From: Nostoc sp. S13
Lineage (GTDB): Bacteria; Cyanobacteriota; Cyanobacteriia; Cyanobacteriales; Nostocaceae
Length of the DNA stretch: 59,960 nucleotides
Reading direction: 5' to 3'
NCBI RefSeq assembly: GCF_029379315.1
Contig: NZ_JAQYWQ010000028.1
Span: forward strand, 1 to 59,960
Part shown: positions 1 through 9,038 of the stretch, piece by piece
Layout: each line of letters opens with the position of its first letter
Numbering within the stretch: position 1 is the first letter of the stretch
Position numbers and translations under genes: made by a program
The notes under the pieces: generated by a model
What the model saw: the letters and a program-made list of their open reading frames with translations, nothing else
The model's database searches: none
Told to the model about the DNA's origin: nothing

Positions 1-45
1 CTGGATGATTTAGCTTATTTACTACTTGCTTATTCCGGAAAGTGA
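1..45 (+). CDS. 3' end of a gene cut by the window edge (tentative)
   Basis: Frame 1 reads 14 codons (ending LLLAYSGK) and then TGA at 43-45. This could be the C-terminus of a plus-strand gene that begins upstream. It is too short for any family assignment and could be chance. Confidence 0.25.
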   Translation: MDDLAYLLLAYSGK

Positions 46-101
46 CAGAAGAGGGATAGATTGAAAAAACAATCAAGTCACTTGCTCTGTCATTTAATTT
101 C

Positions 102-147
102 AGACTTCGGCGTGAGCATTGTCGAAGTAGCGCTCACGCCGAAGTCT
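102..147. repeat. 16-bp perfect inverted repeat (hairpin)
   Basis: AGACTTCGGCGTGAGC at 102-117 is exactly complementary to 132-147, with a 14-base loop. No T-run follows, so it looks like a dispersed palindromic repeat rather than a classical terminator, although it sits between the edge gene and the 3' end of the cupin gene and could end transcription from both sides. Confidence 0.7.
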
Positions 148-227
148 AAAATTCGATAAGGTTAAGCTGTACCTTATTCTTATTAGAAAACGCGATAAAT
201 CCCCAACTAATTGAATGACGAATTATT

Positions 228-683
228 TTAACAGGGCATCAAAGCATTTAATCTCCCCAGTACTGCCATATCTTCTGCATCTAACTCCGCCGGAATACCA
301 CTACGAATCAATTCTGAAAAGTCTTCATTGGGAACCATAACAGTCAACGTATACAAGCGAGTAGAACCAGTATTTTTAATCAAATGAGTACCAGTGGCAG
401 GCACCAATAAACTATCTCCAGCTTTGATCATGGCACTCTTGCCGTCACACATAGCGATCGCTTCCCCTTTGAGAATGAAAAACATTTCCACCGCCCACTG
501 ATGGCGATTTGGCGGTGTTTGACCACCAACATCAAAAATTTCTATGCAGCAAGTCAATGAAGTATTAGCATTTGTAGAATCGAAGATAATTGCTAATCGA
601 TTAGAGTCTTTGGGACTAATGCGATATACTTGGTAATCTTTGGGAGATTTGATAACCGGAATTACACAACGAGTCGCGTACAT
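228..683 (-). CDS. cupin-domain protein
   Basis: A 151-residue single-domain cupin. The jelly-roll core is seen at about residues 45-115: the first cupin motif around NRHQWAVEMFFILKGEA (His and Glu as likely metal ligands) and the second around AGDSLLVPATGTH. The ATG is preceded by AGAGGGGA at good spacing, which supports this start. No catalytic assignment is possible; small cupins of this kind can be dioxygenases, isomerases or small-molecule sensors. It lies downstream of and in the same direction as the isochorismatase-type hydrolase at 827-1621, so a shared catabolic role is possible but not shown. Confidence 0.8.
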   Translation of the reverse strand: MYATRCVIPVIKSPKDYQVYRISPKDSNRLAIIFDSTNANTSLTCCIEIFDVGGQTPPNRHQWAVEMFFILKGEAIAMCDGKSAMIKAGDSLLVPATGTHLIKNTGSTRLYTLTVMVPNEDFSELIRSGIPAELDAEDMAVLGRLNALMPC

Positions 684-786
684 TTATTTATCCCCTCTGA
701 AGTGATTGTTGGGTATGAAAATTCCTAAAATCCAAATCCTGAATATTGAGTTGTTAGTTGTATCTCTCAATTACAGAATCAGTAAT

Positions 787-850
787 TACTAAATATTCCT
801 AACTCCTAACTCCTAACTCCTAACCCCTAACTCCTGACCCCTGACTCCTC
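787..850. repeat. heptamer array CTAACTC / CTGACCC
   Basis: About eight degenerate copies of a 7-base unit (CTAACTC, drifting to CTGACCC and CTCACTC). The stop codon and the last residues of the isochorismatase-type gene (827 onward) are encoded by the array, so that protein's C-terminal tail is repeat-derived. Confidence 0.85.
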
Positions 851-1621
851 ACTCTTTTGCAACGCTGTTAAAATCGCTTGCGAGTCAGTGACAAAACCGA
901 AGCATTGTTTGACATTGTACAATGTTGCCAGCCAACAATATTCAGGAGAAGTTGTGGCAGTGCAGTCTTTAACTAACACGCAGTCATATCCTAAGAAATT
1001 GGCATCACATAATGTGGCTAGCACACACTGATCAGCATTAACACCAGCAAAAAATAATGTTGTCCTTCCCAGATTCCGCAAGATACTATCTAATGGCGTA
1101 TCCCAAAACCCACTCATGCGGTATTTGTTCACACGAATATCTTCGGGAATCTGTTCTAGTTCGTCTACTACAGCCGCGGCCCAACTACCTGCCATGAGTA
1201 CTCTAGCACCATTACTTGGCAGTGGATCGCCTAATCCCACACCCTCTCCTGTGGGATTATAGACATGACGCAAACCAGCACTAATATTGAGCAAATCGGG
1301 ACGATTTCCCCAATTTACCCAAAAGACTGGAACACCAGCCTCACGCAGTTCTGGAAGTAAGTTGTTTAAAGGGTCAATAGGCTGACGTGCCGGAGTTACG
1401 TCCACGCCGATATGCGCTAACCAGCCATCAGGGTGACAGAAGTCGTTCTGCATATCAATGACGAGGATAGCAGCTTTTGCCAAGTCTAGGCGCAGGGTTT
1501 TAGTTTCTGTTGATAAAATAACAGGTTGTGGAGTTTTTTGAAGACGAGTGATGTCTGCGATCGCATGATTCACTGTCCACGCATTTGGCGCAACTCCCAA
1601 TGTCCGAAAAGGCAAATTCAT
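827..1621 (-). CDS. isochorismatase-family cysteine amidohydrolase
   Basis: 264 residues of the isochorismatase-like hydrolase superfamily, which cleaves C-N bonds in substrates such as biuret, ureidoacrylate, N-carbamoylsarcosine or nicotinamide. The Asp-Lys-Cys triad is visible: D56 in VIDMQND, K166 in VNKYRMSGF and C199 in NADQCVLAT. The N-terminal ~45 residues precede the core fold, as in RutB/biuret-hydrolase-like members. The gene is divergent from a broken TRZ/ATZ-type amidohydrolase 80 bp away, and an amidohydrolase plus isochorismatase-type hydrolase pairing is common in degradation of pyrimidines, triazines and ureides. The exact substrate cannot be read from the sequence. The last few residues come from a heptamer repeat, probably without effect on the fold. 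Confidence 0.85.
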   Translation of the reverse strand: MNLPFRTLGVAPNAWTVNHAIADITRLQKTPQPVILSTETKTLRLDLAKAAILVIDMQNDFCHPDGWLAHIGVDVTPARQPIDPLNNLLPELREAGVPVFWVNWGNRPDLLNISAGLRHVYNPTGEGVGLGDPLPSNGARVLMAGSWAAAVVDELEQIPEDIRVNKYRMSGFWDTPLDSILRNLGRTTLFFAGVNADQCVLATLCDANFLGYDCVLVKDCTATTSPEYCWLATLYNVKQCFGFVTDSQAILTALQKSEESGVRS

Positions 1622-1701
1622 AAATTGCAGTACCCAACACCATTTTCTATTTTGTAACTTGAAATTCGGTTGAAAATACGATTACTTAATCAAGGTTAAA
1701 T

Positions 1702-3143
1702 ATGGTAAGTTTCACCGTCCAGAATGTGATGATTGCCGTCGGTGAGGATTATACAACCGTAGATGTACAGATTGTAGATGGTGCGTTAGCGTTGGCGCAG
1801 CCTCTGGTAGAGAAGCTCGCCGGAGGCATCACAGCGCTCGCCCCGAATCTACAAGTAATCGGCACTGCCATCTATGGCAAAAATAAGCTATTGCTACCTG
1901 GCTTTTTCAACACCCATACCCACTCATCAGAGATGTGGCAGCGAGGAATCATGTCAATGTTCCCTTAGAATTGTGGTTGGCCCAACTGTATGATTTTGCT
2001 CCCTTCGATCCCGAACAGGTTTATCTAAGTGCTTTGGGTACTGCCGTGGAAACCCTACTTTCCGGCGGTACCAGTGTGGTAGATCATCTGGGGTTAATCG
2101 CCAGACTTGAGTTAGAAGCGATCGCTATTGCAACTCGTGCTTACAGAGAAGTGGGAATTCGTGCCTTTATCGCCCCCTTAATTCAAGATGAATCCCTCAC
2201 CGCAGGTATACCATCTGGGGAATCAGCCTAAAGTCATGAGCCTTATTTTCGCTCAACTGCGGCAACATTGGAAATTCTCGAAGAGGCAGTCAGACAATTT
2301 CATCGCCCAGATGAGGGTGTAAATATATTGGTCGCACCAACAGGAATACAATTGTGTACTGATGCTTTATTTGAGGTGTGTACTGAGTTAAGCGATCGCT
2401 ATAATCTTTGTCGTCACTCCCATTTACTCGAAACCAGGGCACAGGAAAAACTCGCCCAAGAAAAGTACGGTTGTACTGCTGTGGAACATTTGAAAAGAAT
2501 CGGGTTTTAGAGCGCTCGGACTTCACTTGCTCATTGTGTTTGGTTAAATGATACTGATATCACCATCCTTGCCGAAACTCAATCTACAGTTGTTTATAAT
2601 CCCTTAAGTAATTTGCGTGTAGGCAGTGGCATCGCCCCGATTTTAAAATATCGCCAAGCTGGAATAAATGTAACTTTTGGTTGTGATGGTGCTTCGAGTA
2701 ATGACTCTCAAGATTTGCTAGAAGCCATCAAAATAGGTTCTATTTTACATAATGTTATAGACTCAGATTATCAACACTGGATTACGCCCCGGCAAGCCGT
2801 AGAAATGGCATCCTTGGGAGGTGCAAAAGGATTGAATTTAGCAGATAAACTCGGTTCTTTAACCGTTGGCAAACAAGCCGATTTGGTACTTTATGACCTT
2901 ACCAATTTATCATTGCTTCCGCGTACAGATCCCATTGGCTTATTAATCTTAGGTCGTTCCACGAATATTGTTAATAGTGCTTGGGTAAATGGTAAGCAAA
3001 TTATTGCCGATGGTAAAGTGACAACAATCAATGTTGATGATTTGCGACAAGAATTATTTAACCGTAGTCAATGGGAGACAAAGCGCAAGTCTGAAACCGT
3101 CGCGCAAATTGAAGCATATTATCGCACGGTTATGGGCTTATAA
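1702..3143 (+). pseudogene. TRZ/ATZ-family amidohydrolase, inactivated
   Basis: Pieces of one metal-dependent amidohydrolase (cytosine deaminase / S-adenosylhomocysteine deaminase / chlorohydrolase group) are spread over two frames. Piece 1 (1702-1968) holds the metal motif LLPGFFNTHTHSSEMW. Near 1950-1965 the frame shifts by one and continues to 3143 with in-frame stops TAA at 2229 and TAG at 2508. The last part holds FGCDGASSNDSQDL (the metal-binding/catalytic Asp region) and the C-terminal LGSLTVGKQADLVLYDL signature. A 42-base insert at 1786-1827 adds 14 codons in frame between DGA and ITALAPN. An intact protein would be about 460-480 residues. One frameshift plus two stops make sequencing error an unlikely sole cause. 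The intact ancestor probably acted with the divergent hydrolase at 827-1621. Confidence 0.88.
1786..1827. repeat. 42-base repeat insertion inside the amidohydrolase
   Basis: Removing these 42 bases rejoins GAT GGT GCG with ATC ACA GCG CTC, restoring the expected DGAITALAPN. The insert contains GTTGGCGCAGCCTCT and GTAGAGAAG. The reverse complement of 18133-18166 (GCGCAGCCTCTTGTAGAAAAG) and the plus strand near 24016 (GTTGGCGTAGCCTTTTGTA) carry related words, so it belongs to a dispersed repeat family. Confidence 0.75.
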
Positions 3144-3559
3144 AACACAAGTAGACACAAGAGATACTATAAAATAGTAACAATTTGTTAAGCTCATAGT
3201 ATGGAAGCCAAATCTATGGAGCGATGGGAACTAAGCTTAACAGCAGCTATTGGCAAGATACTGACAGCTATCTCATTAATAAAAAGTCTTTTCTACTACA
3301 TCAAGCATAGCAAGTACTTATTCTAGTCAGGTTTGCCGACTATTATAAGTAGTGACGTAGGCTAACACTGCATTTGTTGAACATTGTAAAATAATTGTCT
3401 ATTTGAGCAATGTCTACCACGGGCTACGCTTACGCACCACACTCGCTCATTACGTTTAGGTTAGAGTCAATGATGTGGTCAGGCATGAGAGCTTGATAAA
3501 TAAAAAGAGGTAATTGGTGTTAGCTTTAAGAGCAAAGCGTTGCGTGAGAGCAATTCACT
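3144..3559. other. intergenic region, no confident gene
   Basis: 416 bp between the broken amidohydrolase and a small ORF. It holds a 41-codon ORF at 3201-3326 (begins MEAKSMERWE, hydrophobic middle) without a visible ribosome-binding site, and a fragment of dispersed repeat around 3418-3455 (GGGCTACGCTTACGC). Nothing else is recognised. Confidence 0.5.
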
Positions 3560-3769
3560 ATGTCGTCAGCAGCAATTATCACCGTGATCAAAATGATGGA
3601 GTCTTTACCTATTGAGGTACAAGATCAGATTGCAGAGCATCTGCGGGACTACATTGATGATTTACAAGATGAAATTACATGGAATGAATCGTTCCAAAGA
3701 ACACAATTAAAACTTATTGCTGCTGCCAAACAAGAAATTGCAGAGGCACATAAAAAAACGCGAATTTAA
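3560..3769 (+). CDS. small antitoxin-like protein of unknown function
   Basis: 69 residues, rich in Glu, Gln and Ala and predicted helical; the N-terminus reads MMESLPIEVQDQIAEHLRDY and the tail ends AAKQEIAEAHKKTRI. The size and the 'LP.EVQDQIAEHLRDYI' layout resemble cyanobacterial antitoxin-like proteins that precede RelE/ParE-type toxins, but no toxin follows: the next gene is convergent 14 bp away. It may be an orphan antitoxin. Family assignment is by general resemblance only. Confidence 0.55.
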   Translation: MSSAAIITVIKMMESLPIEVQDQIAEHLRDYIDDLQDEITWNESFQRTQLKLIAAAKQEIAEAHKKTRI

Positions 3770-3783
3770 CTCAACTTTGAGCT

Positions 3784-4338
3784 TTAACGCGGCTTGTTGA
3801 GCGAATCACTCACTTGAGTTCCTGTATAATTAGGAACCCAGCCATCAGGCATCGCAAAATAGCGTACCGCTTTGAAATTCAACGAAGCACTTGGGCTGCA
3901 CCAATGCTCAACGCCAAGGGGGATGTAGAGATAGTCTTGTGCCTGAACTAAAAGCTGTACTTGGCTGCCATCAGGTCGCACGAAGCCATAGATCATTTCT
4001 CCTGCCAACACGTAGAGGGGTTCAGCGACAGGATGAGTATGGTAACGACCGTAGGTTGCTATCAGGTGGTGAAGATTGAAGGAACCTGGATGCACATTTA
4101 GCAAGTCACACCAGATAGCGCCATTCTCTTGCTGAATAAATTCAAAGACGCTGTTATGGAGTTCTACACAATAACGTTTCTCAGACTCAGTTAAAACATG
4201 TTGGTCTAACAGGTTGGGGAAGAGAAGCGATGTTCCTGGGTCGTAGTGTCTGAGTTGAATGCCAAGAGGGGCAAGTTCACGAGCTATTTCGCCTAAATCA
4301 CTCTCAATTGTGCCGTCGTCAAGTAGTAGGTTAGCCAT
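3784..4338 (-). CDS. acireductone dioxygenase-like cupin
   Basis: 184 residues. The N-terminal part (IARELAPLGIQLRHYDPG) resembles the start of acireductone dioxygenases, and the cupin core carries the expected metal ligands: HTH and E in YHTHPVAEPLYVLAGEM (about residues 98-114) and a distal His in IPLGVEHWC. Acireductone dioxygenase (MtnD) converts dihydroxy-methylthiopentene to the 2-keto acid in the methionine salvage pathway. No other salvage genes are nearby, so the assignment rests on the protein alone. The gene is convergent with the small ORF at 3560 and is followed upstream by a heptamer array. Confidence 0.7.
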   Translation of the reverse strand: MANLLLDDGTIESDLGEIARELAPLGIQLRHYDPGTSLLFPNLLDQHVLTESEKRYCVELHNSVFEFIQQENGAIWCDLLNVHPGSFNLHHLIATYGRYHTHPVAEPLYVLAGEMIYGFVRPDGSQVQLLVQAQDYLYIPLGVEHWCSPSASLNFKAVRYFAMPDGWVPNYTGTQVSDSLNKPR

Positions 4339-4417
4339 GAGAAAAGGACTAATTAACTGTTAAGAAGAGTATACTCAATTTTGAACTATAAAGCCACTAT
4401 TACCGATTGACAAACCG

Positions 4418-4478
4418 GGGAATGGGGCATGGGGCATGGGGCATGGGGCATGGGGCATGGGGCATGGGGCATGGGGAA
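4418..4478. repeat. GGGGCAT heptamer array
   Basis: About eight direct copies of GGGGCAT, the G-form of the GGGCATT/GGGCATG family that recurs throughout this window. It lies between the start of the acireductone dioxygenase-like gene and the photolyase gene. Confidence 0.95.
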
Positions 4479-4591
4479 TAACTAATGACAAATACCCAAT
4501 GCCTATTAACAAAATAAATTGATCGCCAGAATGATGCTCATTGGTACCACTAGCATCTAAGCTAGTACGGGTGAACTATATCCAGTATGGA

Positions 4592-6037
4592 ATGTCTGAC
4601 TTAATTCTGTTTTGGCATCGGCGTGATTTACGCATTTCTGACAATACGGGACTGGCTGCGGCAAAACGGCAGAGTCCGAAAGTGGTGGGCGTGTTTTGCC
4701 TTGATCCACATATTCTCGAACGGGATGATGTCGCTCCTGTGAGAGTAACTTATATGATTGGCTGTTTACAGAAACTACAACAGCGATATGCCGAAGTTAG
4801 TAGCCAGTTATTAATACTCCACGCCAATCCTGTACAAGCGATACCAGCTTTAGCAGAGGCAATAAATGCCAAAGCTGTTTTTTGGAATTGGGATGTAGAA
4901 CCTTATTCACAAGTACGCGATCGCGCTATTATAAATGTCCTCAAAGAAAAAGGTATTGCGTTTCTTAACCAAAACTGGGATCAAATCCTCAACTCCCCAG
5001 AGGAGATCCGCACCGGTAATAACAGTCCTTACACGGTTTACACCCCCTTCTGGAAAAATTGGATTACTAAACCAAAAAGTCAACCAGTAGAAACACTGCA
5101 AAATGTTGAGGGCTTAACAGAAGCTGAACAGGAAATTGCAAAACTTACTGGAGCGATCGCATTACCCTCGGCAAAAGATTTAGGGTTTATTTGGGATGAA
5201 GAATTGATTATTTCACCGGGAGAGACGGCGGCGCAATCACGATTAGAGGAATTTACTACTAAAGCAATTACTGAATACCAAGAACAGCGAAATTTTCCCG
5301 GAGTTGACGGAACATCACAACTAAGTGCAGCTTTGAAATTTGGGGTAATTGGCATTCGCACCGTTTGGCAAGCCACCATAGAAGCACAAGAAAACAGCCG
5401 CAGTGAGGAAGCCGCCGCCGCTATCCGCACATGGCAACAGGAATTAGGTTGGCGGGAGTTTTATCAAAATGCAATGTATAATTTTCCCGAATTGGCTGAT
5501 GGTGCTTTCCGCGACATCTTTAAGAACTTTCCTTGGGAAACTAACGAAGAATATTTCCAAGCTTGGTGTGAGGGGAGAACTGGCTACCCGATTGTAGATG
5601 CAGCAATGCGCCAGTTAAACGAAAGCGGCTGGATGCACAACCGATGTCGGATGATTGTCGCCAGTTTCTTGACTAAAGACTTACTAATTAATCCCCAATT
5701 GGGAGAAAAATACTTTATGCAGAAATTGATTGACGGAGATTTATCTGCTAACAATGGCGGTTGGCAATGGAGTGCTTCTAGCGGCATGGACCCTAAACCT
5801 GTGCGAATTTTCAACCCAGCCAGTCAAACACAAAAATTCGATCCAGAAGGGGAATATATTCGGCAATGGGTGTCACAATTGCGGTCTGTAGATCCAGAAT
5901 ATTTAGTTACTGGTAAAATTCCATCTTTAGAACGTCATGCTGTTGGCTATCCTGAACCAATTGTAGATCATAAAATACAGCAACAGCAGTTTAAACAGCG
6001 TTATCAACAGCAAAAAAACATTAGTAGTGGTGAGTAG
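4592..6037 (+). CDS. phrA: deoxyribodipyrimidine photolyase (class I CPD photolyase)
   Basis: Light-driven repair of cyclobutane pyrimidine dimers with FAD. The N-terminal antenna domain begins [18 protein letters not shown], and the FAD-binding helical domain contains [34 protein letters not shown] and the run ending [10 protein letters not shown]. The ORF is open upstream to 4541, but family members start at the MSDLI Met, so I choose 4592 (481 residues). The layout and the antenna domain fit the cyanobacterial 8-HDF type. It is a single gene on the plus strand, with no lesion. Confidence 0.93.
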   Translation: MSDLILFWHRRDLRISDNTGLAAAKRQSPKVVGVFCLDPHILERDDVAPVRVTYMIGCLQKLQQRYAEVSSQLLILHANPVQAIPALAEAINAKAVFWNWDVEPYSQVRDRAIINVLKEKGIAFLNQNWDQILNSPEEIRTGNNSPYTVYTPFWKNWITKPKSQPVETLQNVEGLTEAEQEIAKLTGAIALPSAKDLGFIWDEELIISPGETAAQSRLEEFTTKAITEYQEQRNFPGVDGTSQLSAALKFGVIGIRTVWQATIEAQENSRSEEAAAAIRTWQQELGWREFYQNAMYNFPELADGAFRDIFKNFPWETNEEYFQAWCEGRTGYPIVDAAMRQLNESGWMHNRCRMIVASFLTKDLLINPQLGEKYFMQKLIDGDLSANNGGWQWSASSGMDPKPVRIFNPASQTQKFDPEGEYIRQWVSQLRSVDPEYLVTGKIPSLERHAVGYPEPIVDHKIQQQQFKQRYQQQKNISSGE

Positions 6038-6320
6038 AATTGTTAGTTTTTTGTTGTGAAGGTACAAAATAGGGAATGTTCATACATTCCTTTTGTATGA
6101 ATTGCTACTATTTATTAAGTATTTCTATTTATTATGGAGTAGCGATCGCAGTTAGATCGAAATTGCCTAGCTCTGATTTTAGGAGAGGGTAACTTTGGAT
6201 ATATTACCGCAAATGCGCTGATACTTTAATTTCCCCTCTTCATAAATTCCGCAAAAACACTGTTACGCTATTTGCGCTTGTGATCAAAACTTAGAGCATC
6301 CAGTTTATTAGGGCGTGTTT
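6038..6320. other. intergenic region upstream of two small ORFs
   Basis: About 280 bp, AT-rich, with one HIP1 site near 6141. It presumably carries the promoter of the 6321/6547 pair; no defined motif is recognised. Confidence 0.4.
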
Positions 6321-6554
6321 ATGACCAACCCTGTAAAGACGGTTATCCAAGTCAATGTGGAGATGGCTCTAGAAGTAGCTCAACAATTGGAGCTTGCTCC
6401 ATATACTCAATTGAGTAGTTATTGTTTGGAGATTTTACGGGAGATCGGATGTGGTAGTACTGAACTTCCAGTTAACTTACAAACTCGTGATCAGCAGCTA
6501 AACTTTATCACAGGCTTTGCATCTTATGCTTTTGGGGAGGTACAAAGTGTATAA
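6321..6554 (+). CDS. hypothetical protein (first of an overlapping pair)
   Basis: 77 residues from the ATG at 6321, seven bases after AGGG; an in-frame GTG at 6315 is too close to that motif. The sequence (KTVIQVNVEMALEVAQQLE...) is helical and soluble, with no signal peptide. No family is recognised. Its last codons overlap the start of the next ORF by 8 bases, which suggests translational coupling. Confidence 0.6.
   Translation: MTNPVKTVIQVNVEMALEVAQQLELAPYTQLSSYCLEILREIGCGSTELPVNLQTRDQQLNFITGFASYAFGEVQSV
6534..6540 (+). promoter_or_regulatory. ribosome-binding site GGGGAGG
   Basis: A strong Shine-Dalgarno sequence inside the 3' end of the first small ORF, six bases before GTG at 6547. 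It decides that GTG as the start of the second small ORF over the upstream ATG at 6517. Confidence 0.75.
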
Positions 6555-6828
6555 AGCATTAATTGAAGATACATTTCATGATTCAGAAGGGGCAGAAAAA
6601 ACTACTTTCCCTGCCACAGATAAAAATTTGTTAATTTTAATAGAAAAATTTTTAGGGTTTGAAATTCCCCCAAAAGTTTTTTTGCAAGCTATAGCCATTG
6701 CTGATTACGATTGTGCAGCTGCTTTTCGCTACGTTGAGAATTATTTGATTATCCTCAAGAATAAGAATAAGCGTAAGCAGAAGAAATTACTTGTGTTCGG
6801 ATATTCAACTAGGTTTGAGAATAATTGA
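6547..6828 (+). CDS. hypothetical protein (second of an overlapping pair)
   Basis: 93 residues from GTG 6547 (VYKALIEDTFHD...), ending in a Lys-rich stretch (LKNKNKRKQKK) and FGYSTRFENN. No signal peptide or membrane segment, and no family recognised. The basic tail could bind nucleic acid, which is inference only. Co-translation with the preceding ORF is likely from the 8-base overlap and the GGGGAGG site. Confidence 0.6.
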   Translation: MYKALIEDTFHDSEGAEKTTFPATDKNLLILIEKFLGFEIPPKVFLQAIAIADYDCAAAFRYVENYLIILKNKNKRKQKKLLVFGYSTRFENN

Positions 6829-6892
6829 AGTGCATTTTCATGAGCTAACCCTGAAAGAATACAATTTAGATAAGATAATTTACTCGACCGAT

Positions 6893-6921
6893 GTAGAGAC
6901 GTTGCATTGCAACGTCTCTAC
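6893..6921. repeat. GTAGAGACG-type palindrome
   Basis: GTAGAGACGTTGCA paired with TGCAACGTCTCTAC, a near-perfect palindrome. It belongs to a family of GTAGAGACG...CGTCTCTAC hairpins found at five other places in the window. Confidence 0.85.
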
Positions 6922-6955
6922 ACATATAGCAATCCTAAATCATTAGTGAAAAGTT

Positions 6956-6988
6956 AGATCCCCGACTTCTCATAGAAGTCGGGGATCT
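6956..6988. terminator. 15-bp stem hairpin, possible terminator
   Basis: AGATCCCCGACTTCT (6956-6970) pairs perfectly with 6974-6988 across a 3-base loop. It lies between the convergent small-ORF pair and the glycosyltransferase gene. There is no long T-run, so it may be a dispersed palindrome acting as a bidirectional barrier. Confidence 0.5.
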
Positions 6989-7013
6989 GGACACCACGAA
7001 TTACGAATTAGTA

Positions 7014-8231
7014 TTACTTTCTCCCAAGACAAACTTGTTCATAGCTTTTACCAGCGATATCCCAAGTGAATTCTGTTTCTACCAGTTGTCTGCCGTTGTG
7101 AGACAATTCTGAACGCAGATGTGGATGCTCAAATAGTTTACTAATAGCGGTAACGTACTCTGCCGGTTTATTCGCTCGCAATGCGCGTAGTGTATGACTA
7201 GCACCATCTACGGCTAATCCTTCTAAGCCGCGATCGCTCGCTACTACAGGTATACCAGCTGCCATTGCTTCTAAAGTTTTATTTTTAATGCCAAACCCAG
7301 TCCGCATGGGTACAACGCAGATGGTGGCTTGATGTAAATATTCTACCATCGAAGGCACACGCCCAATTACATTAATTCCTGGTTTTTGATCAAGTGCTAA
7401 AACTGCTGGCACTGGATGAGAACCGACAATATCGAAAGTTGTATCGGCATACAATTTTTGGATTTCTGGCAAAACTTCGTTGCTGAAAAAGCAGACAGCA
7501 TCAATGTTTGCTAAGTTATCCATTGCACCGATGAAAATTAAGCGATGTCCTCCTGGATCGGTGGTACGGTTGGGGAAAGAAACTAAATCTACGCCATTCG
7601 GAATAACTGTAATTTCACTATTGGGGTTAAATTCTTGTAGTTGAATTTTATCTTCTTCTGTTGTGGCGACAATTACCGAAAATTTAACACAATAGTTTTG
7701 CTCATAACGATGCAAAAGTGGGAGATTAATTTTGTCTCTAAGGGAATTTTCCGAAATGCCGGTTGCTAGTTGGTTACGACAGGTAGCGTAAACAGAACTA
7801 TGAACATTAACTATGGTTTTTAGCTGTTTCTGATAATGCGATCGTACATAAATTTCATTGACGCTATGTTCGCAGGTAATTAGATCACATTTCCCCGCTT
7901 CCACCCAGTTATCAACCCATGTTTGCATTTCAACTGAGTAGCGGTTGAGTACACTAGGCGGTGTCCCCTGCTGCAAAAATCTCCCAAATCGCTGTATTTT
8001 CTGGAATATTCCGGTGGTTGCCGAATCTGGCGGGCGTTCAAAAATAGCTAGATGATCCACGCAATCGCGTAATCCTGCTAATTCTGCGTCTGTAACATCG
8101 CCCTCGCGTTGAGTCGCGAGGGTAACAGTATGGCGTTGACTCAGGTATTTAAGTAAATTAAATGTCCTAACTTGGGTTCCTCCGCGCGTTGGTGGGTAGG
8201 GAAAGGTGGAAGATAGCATTAAAATGTTCAT
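7014..8231 (-). CDS. glycosyltransferase family 4 (GT-B fold)
   Basis: 405 residues. The N-terminal acceptor domain begins MNILMLSSTFPYPPTRGGTQ; the donor domain holds the family signature GFGIKNKTLEAMAAGIPVVA followed by SDRGLEGL. Such enzymes transfer activated sugars in exopolysaccharide, LPS or glycolipid synthesis. The order and the 'FGIKNKTLEAMAAG' form resemble the sugar transferases linked to PEP-CTERM/EpsH-type exopolysaccharide systems, and PEP-CTERM proteins are encoded nearby, but no other polysaccharide gene is present. Substrate unknown. Confidence 0.9.
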   Translation of the reverse strand: MNILMLSSTFPYPPTRGGTQVRTFNLLKYLSQRHTVTLATQREGDVTDAELAGLRDCVDHLAIFERPPDSATTGIFQKIQRFGRFLQQGTPPSVLNRYSVEMQTWVDNWVEAGKCDLITCEHSVNEIYVRSHYQKQLKTIVNVHSSVYATCRNQLATGISENSLRDKINLPLLHRYEQNYCVKFSVIVATTEEDKIQLQEFNPNSEITVIPNGVDLVSFPNRTTDPGGHRLIFIGAMDNLANIDAVCFFSNEVLPEIQKLYADTTFDIVGSHPVPAVLALDQKPGINVIGRVPSMVEYLHQATICVVPMRTGFGIKNKTLEAMAAGIPVVASDRGLEGLAVDGASHTLRALRANKPAEYVTAISKLFEHPHLRSELSHNGRQLVETEFTWDIAGKSYEQVCLGRK

Positions 8232-8397
8232 ATAAGTAATAAATCAAATGTGATATATGTACACCATGACCTCATTAGAGGCTGTATGTCATTAGTAGCC
8301 TTCTTTAAAAAGGCTAAAGTGTACACAGTTTAAATCCCAATACCTGTGAATGAATTTTTTAAATACTGGAACTTAAGACTGTTTGGAGTATTTCTAA

Positions 8398-8892
8398 ATG
8401 AACACTGTTATGAAGTTTAAACTCAGTCCTTCACAAAGTTTAATGAGTCTTTTAGCTAGTGCTACAGTTTTGCTTATAAGCTCCACTAATAAGGCTTTTG
8501 CGATACCTGAAGCCTGTAATGGAAGTTCGGGAATACCAACTTTAGGTAATTGGATTGGTTCCACAACTATAGCAGCCTTAAATGGCAGGCTGTATATCAC
8601 CCAAGGTCAGGGATTATGGCGTGCTAACCCCTGTGATGGGAGTTGGATAAGACTAGGATCAGGTAATTGGAGTGGTTCCACAAGTATGACAGCTTTAAAT
8701 GGGTGGCTGTATATCACCCAAGGTGAGGGATTATACCGTGCTAACCCCGAGGATGGGAGTTCGATAAGACTAGGGTCAGGAAATTGGAGTGGTTCCACAA
8801 CTATGACAGCTTTAAATGGCTGGCTGTATATCACCCAAGGTGCGGGATTATACCGTGTTAACCCCAATGATGGGAGTTGGACAAGAATATAG
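8398..8892 (+). CDS. secreted repeat protein, beta-propeller-like
   Basis: 164 residues. A signal peptide ends near NKAFA (about residue 35). The mature part consists of three near-identical blocks of about 40 residues, each with GNW.GST, ALNG.LYITQG and GL.R.NP.DGS.. The blocks also match at DNA level, indicating recent duplication. The pattern resembles tectonin or Kelch-type propeller blades, but three blades are too few for a closed propeller, so it may oligomerise or be truncated: an IS630-type end begins 25 bp after the stop. Function unknown. Confidence 0.75.
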   Translation: MNTVMKFKLSPSQSLMSLLASATVLLISSTNKAFAIPEACNGSSGIPTLGNWIGSTTIAALNGRLYITQGQGLWRANPCDGSWIRLGSGNWSGSTSMTALNGWLYITQGEGLYRANPEDGSSIRLGSGNWSGSTTMTALNGWLYITQGAGLYRVNPNDGSWTRI

Positions 8893-8916
8893 GTTGCTCT
8901 ATTTACGCCGTGGGGT

Positions 8917-9038
8917 ACTAGTAGTCTGTCAAATACATTTTGACGGATACTAGGAGATATATTTCCGGCAATATATAAGCTATGCCTGCAAAACGATACA
9001 TTATCTCCCTGACTCCTGAAGAACGCCAAAAAAAATAA
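8917..9038 (+). mobile_element. solo end of an IS630-family element
   Basis: From ACTAGTAGTCTGTCAA at 8917 to about 9030 this is the inverted copy of 11096-11209, with one mismatch by my reading. It contains the first codons of the transposase (ATG 8982, MPAKRYIISLTPEERQKK, stop at 9036). Only the 5' end of the element remains; the junction at about 9031 drops into unrelated sequence. Confidence 0.85.

Noticed and set aside
4541..4591. Upstream start for the photolyase
   Set aside because: The family starts at the [14 protein letters not shown]et; the 17 extra residues are not conserved in type.
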